DNA from: Alteromonas indica
GTDB taxonomy: Bacteria; Pseudomonadota; Gammaproteobacteria; Enterobacterales; Alteromonadaceae
Assembly: GCA_003056425.1 (NCBI GenBank)
Contig: PYVY01000001.1
Location: forward strand, 372,001-436,000
Direction of reading: 5' to 3'
Length of the DNA: 64,000 nucleotides
The number at the start of each line of letters is the position of its first letter. The first letter of the stretch is position 1. Under the pieces are notes generated by a model that saw nothing but the letters and a program-made list of their open reading frames with translations, was not told the DNA's origin and searched no databases. Shown one piece after another: positions 58,650-64,000 of the stretch. The translations under genes were made by a program, and so were the position numbers.

Positions 58650-61142
58650 TCAACGCATTGCACGTTTGGTGCGGGTTGTAGCCGGGGCACTGGTCGGATC
58701 ATCAGGCCATGGATGTTTTGGGTAACGGCCTTTCATTTCTTTTTTAATTTGCTGATAACTACCTTGCCAGAACTGTCCCAGATCCGCCGTCATCTGTAAT
58801 GGTCTGCCCGCCGGCGACAACAGTGACAGAGTAACCGGTTGACGCCCCTGACCCACGAACAATGGGTCGGTGCTACCAAACATTTCCTGCATTTTTACCG
58901 CCAGGATGACCTGGCCGTCCGGCTGGTATACTAATGGCCGATCAAACCCCGACGGCACCATCATACTGGTCGGCAAATAGGTATCCAGCGCATGCTGCTG
59001 AGACCAGGGCAGTGCCTGATGGAGCATATTAACCCACGGCAGTTTAGCTAACTCACTGCGTTTCTTACAGCGGCCCAGTTTAGCCACCAGTTGTTGTGCA
59101 GAAATAATAGTCAGGGGATTGCCCTGGGCTGGCCAGGGCGGCGGAGTGTCGAATGCCTGCGGTTGCGGCAGGTTCAGTGTAGCAGCCAGTTGCAGGCGAT
59201 GGAGCCATTGCTTAGCGGTGTCATCTAACGGCCAGTCTGTGGGGTTCAACGCTAACAGATAGTCATACCAAGCCTTGCCTATTTGTTCAGCTGATATGCT
59301 ACCTACAGGTTCACTCAATAAGCTTATCTGTTGAAAGCGTGACACCTTGCGCGCCTGCATCCGCTGCTCACCGGTATGATAGTTGACCTCTGTAGTGGTA
59401 CTAAAATAGTGTGGGAACAGCTGTTTTAGCGTTTCAACATTCACTGGCTGCGCCAATCTTATATAAACCTGGTTGTCGATTTGCTGGCCTTTTAATACCG
59501 CCAGCCAGGGGCCCAGATAAGTAGACCCCGGCATATCTGCGCCTTTTCCATTAGCCATTTTCCACTGACCCTCGCCGGTGCGGTAGGCAATTAAGTCGTC
59601 ATAGGCCAGGGCAATAACTGCCGCGATATCATCAGGCGCTAGTTCGGCCGGAGCGCACAGCTCACCAGATTGGCGCAATACCCCCCAATAGCGTTTTGCC
59701 TGCTGCTGTAAACGGCTTCGCAAATGGCCCTGCAGATTACTCAGTACATCATGGGCTGTCAGCCCATCGGTCTGGCCGGTGGTGTCTTCGCTAAGGGCGG
59801 CTATCCATACTCCGGCATGCAACAGTGAAGCCGCTGCGGCACTAGGATATTGCTGTGCCTGTAGCAGCATATGCGCCAACCGGGGGTGGCACGGCAGATT
59901 GACGAGTTTACGGCCATAAGGGGTAATTCGCTGCTGGTTATCTATGGCACCTATGCGCAATAATAAAGAACGTGCCGCACTAAGTTGTGCACTACCGGGC
60001 TTATCCAGCAATGCTAGCTGATCTACGGTCGTGCCCCAGCCCAGAGCGCTGAGGTAAAGCATGCTGCTATCTTCTCGCAGTATTTGCGGCGTACTGTAAC
60101 GGGCCAGACGGTCTTGCTGCTCTTTGGCCCAAAGACGATAACAGATTCCCGGGCCGAGCCGCCCCGCACGGCCTTTCCGCTGTGTCGCGCTGGCCTGGGA
60201 AATCATTTGGGTTTGCAGCTGGGTTAAGCCGCTAGCGGGATGGAATTGGGCGATATTTTCCAGACCACTGTCTACCACCACTGCAATATTCGCTATGGTT
60301 AAAGAAGTTTCGGCAATATTGGTGGCCAGAATGATTTTTTGTCTGCCCTGGGGATCTTTGTCCAATGCAAGTTGCTGAGTGGCTTTATCTAGCGCGCCAT
60401 ACAGTGAATGAATCACTACCCCGGGCAAGCGTTTGGCGGTCAGTAACTGGGTCACCTTATTAATTGCCCCGGCGCCGGGCAAAAAAACTAAGACATCGCC
60501 GCTGTGGTTAGTACAGGCCAACGCTGTATAGTCGGCTACTTTTTGGTGCAGCATGCGGGGGGCTACCTGCCCTGTGTAGACTTCTTCTACCGGGTACATT
60601 TTCCCTTCGCTGGAAAGCACCCTGGCAGCGGGCAATAGCCTGGCTACGGCCTGTGTATCCAGGGTGGCCGACATCACGACCAGGCGTAAATCGTCCCGTA
60701 GCCCTTGTTGCACCTCTAAAGCTAGCGCCAAGCCATAGTCGCTGTGAATACTTCGCTCATGAAATTCGTCGAATATAACAATATCCACACCGCTTAGCTC
60801 CGGATCATGTTCAATCCGCCGGCTCAATATGCCCTCGGTGATAATTTCCAATCGGGTGTGCTCGCTAACCCGGTTCTCCCCTCGAATGCGATACCCCACT
60901 TGCTGCCCTACCTCTTCACCGAGTTGTGAAGCTAAAAAGAGCGCTAAGTTTCTTACTACCACTCGCCGCGGCTGCATCAGTACAATGCGCTTATCGGGAA
61001 AGTGGCTTAACAAAGCCAGGGGCAATACCGTAGACTTCCCAGCGCCCGGGGGCGCCGCTACAATCGCGTCGGTTTGTGCCAGCGCCTGACATAAGGGCGC
61101 AACGATAGCCTGCGCGGGAAAATCGAATGAAGTCTCTTTCAT
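58650..61142 (-). CDS. hrpB: ATP-dependent helicase HrpB
   Basis: 830-aa DExH-box helicase of the HrpA/HrpB group. Walker A PPGAGKST at 31-38, DEFH box at 125-128, SAT motif and helicase C domain (TNIAETSLTIANI, QRKGRAGR). The long C-terminal HrpB domain and size match HrpB. Exact RNA target is unknown. E. coli has hrpB between thpR and mrcB; here the thpR side is kept and mrcB is displaced by the PHB genes. Confidence 0.95.
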   Translation of the reverse strand: MKETSFDFPAQAIVAPLCQALAQTDAIVAAPPGAGKSTVLPLALLSHFPDKRIVLMQPRRVVVRNLALFLASQLGEEVGQQVGYRIRGENRVSEHTRLEIITEGILSRRIEHDPELSGVDIVIFDEFHERSIHSDYGLALALEVQQGLRDDLRLVVMSATLDTQAVARLLPAARVLSSEGKMYPVEEVYTGQVAPRMLHQKVADYTALACTNHSGDVLVFLPGAGAINKVTQLLTAKRLPGVVIHSLYGALDKATQQLALDKDPQGRQKIILATNIAETSLTIANIAVVVDSGLENIAQFHPASGLTQLQTQMISQASATQRKGRAGRLGPGICYRLWAKEQQDRLARYSTPQILREDSSMLYLSALGWGTTVDQLALLDKPGSAQLSAARSLLLRIGAIDNQQRITPYGRKLVNLPCHPRLAHMLLQAQQYPSAAAASLLHAGVWIAALSEDTTGQTDGLTAHDVLSNLQGHLRSRLQQQAKRYWGVLRQSGELCAPAELAPDDIAAVIALAYDDLIAYRTGEGQWKMANGKGADMPGSTYLGPWLAVLKGQQIDNQVYIRLAQPVNVETLKQLFPHYFSTTTEVNYHTGEQRMQARKVSRFQQISLLSEPVGSISAEQIGKAWYDYLLALNPTDWPLDDTAKQWLHRLQLAATLNLPQPQAFDTPPPWPAQGNPLTIISAQQLVAKLGRCKKRSELAKLPWVNMLHQALPWSQQHALDTYLPTSMMVPSGFDRPLVYQPDGQVILAVKMQEMFGSTDPLFVGQGRQPVTLSLLSPAGRPLQMTADLGQFWQGSYQQIKKEMKGRYPKHPWPDDPTSAPATTRTKRAMR

Positions 61143-61250
61143 AAAACGTGTTAACAGCTAACATGACAATCAAAGTGGCTCTATTTTACGTAGACAGCAG
61201 TTAAATGCATATTAATCTGCCAAGTTAGGGTTAAAAGAGGGAGATACACC

Positions 61251-61871
61251 ATGAAAATGCGCTGTTTTATAGGATTGGACCTATCCGTAAGCAACAAACT
61301 TGCGCTTGAGCAATGGCGCAACAAAGCTTTGCCAGATCTCCCCAGCCGGACGCCAGCCCCCGCTAAAGGAAGCCGCCATAAAGTTAGCAGTGCAGCGCCA
61401 CCAGCGGCGGTGGCCCCGGCAAATTTTCATTTAACCCTGGCGTTTTTAGGTCAGCTTGATATGCGCCAGCACGAAGAAGTGATGGCAAGATTGGATGAGG
61501 TTAGACAGCCGCCGATCTCCTTAACGTTGGACACAACCGGGGTGTGGCAAGGGCCAAAAATTTTGTTTTGCGCCCCCCATAATGTGCCCGATGAGCTCTA
61601 CGAACTAGTACGCCAGGTTACCAAAGCCGCTCGGCAGTCCGGTATTGCCATAGAGCGACGCGAATACCGTCCCCACGTCACCATGTTACGTAAAGCCAGT
61701 GCTGCCTTGCCACCCCCTTTATACCCGCCGCAAATAGCCTGTAACTTTGACAAATTTCATTTGTTTGAATCGGTTAGCAGCCCCCATGGGGTAAGTTATC
61801 CGATACGTCATAGCTGGCCGCTGATCCCGAACCTGTCAGTACGCGAGAGGTTACGTCGCGGACTGGCATAA
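61251..61871 (+). CDS. thpR: RNA 2',3'-cyclic phosphodiesterase (2'-5' RNA ligase family)
   Basis: 206-aa 2H phosphoesterase. Two HxTx motifs, HLTL at 60-63 and HVTM at 142-145, form the active site. The segment 31-57 (Pro/Ala/Ser-rich) is an insertion compared with E. coli ThpR (176 aa). SD GAGGGAGA fits the ATG at 61251. Divergent from hrpB. Confidence 0.9.
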   Translation: MKMRCFIGLDLSVSNKLALEQWRNKALPDLPSRTPAPAKGSRHKVSSAAPPAAVAPANFHLTLAFLGQLDMRQHEEVMARLDEVRQPPISLTLDTTGVWQGPKILFCAPHNVPDELYELVRQVTKAARQSGIAIERREYRPHVTMLRKASAALPPPLYPPQIACNFDKFHLFESVSSPHGVSYPIRHSWPLIPNLSVRERLRRGLA

Positions 61872-61947
61872 GTTATCGGTTATTGGCGCTTTACATTAAG
61901 GGTTAGCGTGGGTAAAAAGGTGTCACGTAGAGGAGTATAGATACCAC

Positions 61948-62802
61948 ATGCAACAGACATTCAGACTTGTAATTGACTGCCCCGACCAAATTGGCCTGGT
62001 GGCCAGCGTCTCCCAGTTCTTGGCAGACCATAAAGCCACTATCGTAGAGGCGAACCACCATACCGATCAACAAACCGGGCGCTTTTTTATGCGCCACGAA
62101 ATTAGCGCTGATGAATTAAACCTGGATTATGCCAGTTTTATAGCCGCGTTTACGCCCTTAGCAAATGAATATCAAATGCAATGGAAGCTTACTGATTCAG
62201 GTAAAAAACAACGTGTCGCCTTATTAGGTAGCCTGGACTCGCATTGCTTGGTAGATATATTACATCGTTGGCATACTGCAGAATTACATTGTGATATCCC
62301 ATGCATTATATCAAACCATCCGCACCTAAAAGAGTTTGCAGACTGGTATAAAGTCCCTTTTCATTGGATAGATTTTAAAACACTGGGTAAAGAACAAGCA
62401 TTTGCACAAATTGAAACGCTGTTAGAGCAATACGCTATAGACGTCACCGTATTAGCCAGGTTTATGCAAATTTTGCCGGATAATCTGTGCCGTAAGTTGT
62501 CCGGCCGGGTCATTAATATCCATCATAGCTTTTTGCCGTCGTTTGCCGGCGCCCGTCCCTACCAGCAGGCCTATGACCGCGGCGTTAAGCTAATTGGTGC
62601 AACTTGCCACTATGTTACCAGCGACCTCGATGAAGGGCCTATTATTGAACAGGCTGTCAAGCGCATAAGTCACAGTGACACTGCGTTGGATATGGTACGT
62701 AAGGGCAAAGATTGCGAAGTTACCGCACTGGCCCACGGCGTGCGGTATCACCTGGAAGACCGGGTAATCATACACCGTAACAAAACCGTGGTATTTGCCT
62801 AA
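61948..62802 (+). CDS. purU: Formyltetrahydrofolate deformylase
   Basis: 284 aa, hydrolyses 10-formyl-THF to THF and formate. N-terminal ACT domain (about 5-85; RLVIDCPDQIGLVASVSQFL) and a formyltransferase-like C domain with the catalytic triad Asn (ISNHPHL), His (NIHHSFLPSF) and Asp (TSDLDEGPII). SD AGGAG lies 11-13 nt before the ATG. Single gene. Confidence 0.95.
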   Translation: MQQTFRLVIDCPDQIGLVASVSQFLADHKATIVEANHHTDQQTGRFFMRHEISADELNLDYASFIAAFTPLANEYQMQWKLTDSGKKQRVALLGSLDSHCLVDILHRWHTAELHCDIPCIISNHPHLKEFADWYKVPFHWIDFKTLGKEQAFAQIETLLEQYAIDVTVLARFMQILPDNLCRKLSGRVINIHHSFLPSFAGARPYQQAYDRGVKLIGATCHYVTSDLDEGPIIEQAVKRISHSDTALDMVRKGKDCEVTALAHGVRYHLEDRVIIHRNKTVVFA

Positions 62803-62825
62803 GCCCCTAAAGTACGTGCTGCTGT

Positions 62826-63347
62826 TTAAATGGCAGCGCGTCTGCTGCGCCGCTGTAGTTGCATTAGGAACCGACTATTGGATACCGCGAACAGACTTTC
62901 AGTAGCCGCTACCCCCCAACTTTGATTGATCACCGCATAAGTAGCAAATATCAGTGATCCCACTACCATACAGATACGCAGTCCCGCCTCGCGGCAGTGG
63001 AGTTCTCCAAAGCGGTAAAGAATAAATGTTACCAACGGCATAATTTCCAGCCAGCCGGTTTTACCCGTTACCGTATTTAAATAACCAATCAGCGAGGACA
63101 TCAATACAATAAGCACCCCGATTAAGCGTTGATCCACCAATTTATTGGTGAGTAAACGATAACTGGTGCTCATGCCGGCAACCACCATTACCAGCACCCC
63201 CGCCCAGGCTTCTTGCAAAGCAAGTGAGGCGGATATTGTGATACACAATCCCAGATTCAGGAATAAAACTTTTCGTTCAGTGTTTGACCAGAAAGATAGC
63301 ACCGCCATCGCCACCGGCAAACCATGCATTAACACCTCTGTCAGCAT
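62826..63347 (-). CDS. YgjV-type inner membrane protein
   Basis: 173 aa with about five hydrophobic helices and an Arg-rich C terminus. Features such as LSFWSNTERKVL near the start, STSYRLLTNKL and GYLNTVTGKTGWLEIMPL suggest the Imp-YgjV family (from memory). Function unknown. SD AGGTGG precedes the ATG. Convergent with purU. Confidence 0.75.
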   Translation of the reverse strand: MLTEVLMHGLPVAMAVLSFWSNTERKVLFLNLGLCITISASLALQEAWAGVLVMVVAGMSTSYRLLTNKLVDQRLIGVLIVLMSSLIGYLNTVTGKTGWLEIMPLVTFILYRFGELHCREAGLRICMVVGSLIFATYAVINQSWGVAATESLFAVSNSRFLMQLQRRSRRAAI

Positions 63348-63597
63348 TGTCGCGCCACCTGCAAATTAACCATTAGCCTAAAATTCGAGCGGAGTGTAAA
63401 CCCACGTCAGGCATAGGCTCAAGCTCTTTTTTGTTATCATTTTGTGATGCTATTGGCGGTGCGACAAAGCGTCGATTTTTCGCGTTTTTTTACAGCAGAA
63501 TTGGCCCTGAAATTGTCCAGTGAGATTTACTTATTGGTACTATCCACTAGTATGGCTAGCGCTAACAAAATTATAACGAACGACAGGACTTATTTTA

Positions 63598-64000
63598 ATG
63601 CGATTTACTCATTCAATAACGGCCGCAGCAGTGGTACTTGGCCTAAGCGCCTGCGCCACTCAGCCTGCGTCTCAGCCAACCCAAACGCTGCCAGCCGCAA
63701 GCGCATCAGCCCAGCAACAACACCTGGATAATCCACTGTTAATGCCATATCAAGGGCCGTTTGATGGCGTGCCCGTGTTCGATCAAATGAAACTGGAAGA
63801 CTTAAAGCCAGCTCTTGAGCAAGGTATGGCGCTACAGCTGGCTGAAATAGAGGCAATAGCTAACAATCCTGAGCCGCCTACCTTCGATAACACCATTGTA
63901 GCTATGGAGCGTGCTGGCAAAGCCTTGGATAGGGTGTTCACCTATTACGGAATTTGGAGTTCAAACAAATCCAGCCCGGAATTCCGCGAGATTCAAGCGG
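63598..64000 (+). CDS. M3 family metallopeptidase lipoprotein (3' end outside window)
   Basis: The frame starts at ATG 63598 and is open to the window edge (134 codons seen). Signal peptide with lipobox LSAC (Cys 19), a Gln/Pro/Ala-rich linker, then PLLMPYQGPFDGVPVFDQMKLEDLKPAL-type sequence and EIEAIANNPEPPTFDNTIVAMERAG, which is the start of peptidyl-dipeptidase Dcp/oligopeptidase A-like proteins. The zinc HEXXH is beyond the window. Probably an outer-membrane-anchored periplasmic dipeptidase. Confidence 0.88.
   Translation, partial: MRFTHSITAAAVVLGLSACATQPASQPTQTLPAASASAQQQHLDNPLLMPYQGPFDGVPVFDQMKLEDLKPALEQGMALQLAEIEAIANNPEPPTFDNTIVAMERAGKALDRVFTYYGIWSSNKSSPEFREIQA

Overview
The window reads as chromosomal sequence of a marine gammaproteobacterium of the Alteromonadales, most likely Alteromonadaceae. 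The evidence is gene order and protein type: a pilQ-aroK-aroB-damX-dam block, trpS-pabA-HDOD-argD-astA-astD-DUF1338, DUF2970 and DUF2982 proteins, an H-NOX paired with a GGDEF/EAL protein, and a short-chain polyhydroxybutyrate (PHB) locus. The genus cannot be fixed from the sequence alone. I see no rRNA, tRNA, CRISPR array, prophage or insertion sequence.

1-12.2 kb: end of the type IV pilus secretin pilQ, shikimate genes aroK and aroB, the SPOR protein damX, a membrane diguanylate cyclase, dam, two small membrane proteins, a Gcw_chp/TorF-type outer membrane protein with a sigma-54 promoter, then rpe, trpS and pabA. The usual gph between rpe and trpS is absent.

12.3-24.9 kb: an HDOD protein, part of the arginine succinyltransferase pathway (argD/astC, astA, astD) with a DUF1338 gene, a chemoreceptor, a two-gene unit of an NCS1-type permease and a polyol/mannitol dehydrogenase, then about 1.1 kb with no supportable gene.

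24.9-37.7 kb: signalling and housekeeping. A GGDEF/EAL protein is coupled to an H-NOX nitric oxide sensor downstream of parC. A BarA-like hybrid kinase with a 7TM-DISM sensor, a DUF2982 protein, pyrB-hemL and a class III nucleotide cyclase follow.

37.7-50.2 kb: a DyP-family protein that has lost the canonical distal haem residues, a gamma-glutamyltransferase, a family 2 glycosyltransferase, a catalase, the nitrogen unit glnK-amtB with a sigma-54 promoter and NtrC site, a proline-rich membrane-anchored orphan, a YedI/DUF808 protein and mrcB (PBP1b).

50.3-58.5 kb: PHB island between mrcB and hrpB, which are neighbours in E. coli. It holds a DUF6489 protein, phaC, a DUF4168 protein, phaR, two phasins, phaZ, a lytic transglycosylase and phaB. 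Three near-identical palindromes of the form CTGC-N3-GCAG surround the phaP1 promoter and are very probably PhaR operators.

58.6-64 kb: hrpB, thpR, purU, a YgjV-type membrane protein and the start of an M3 metallopeptidase lipoprotein cut by the window edge.

The strongest leads are the DyP protein with a rebuilt distal pocket, the PhaR operator array, paired NtrC/sigma-54 signals at two separate loci (glnK and the Gcw_chp protein), the H-NOX/c-di-GMP pair, the SD-sequestering hairpin before the lytic transglycosylase, and the NCS1 permease-polyol dehydrogenase pair.
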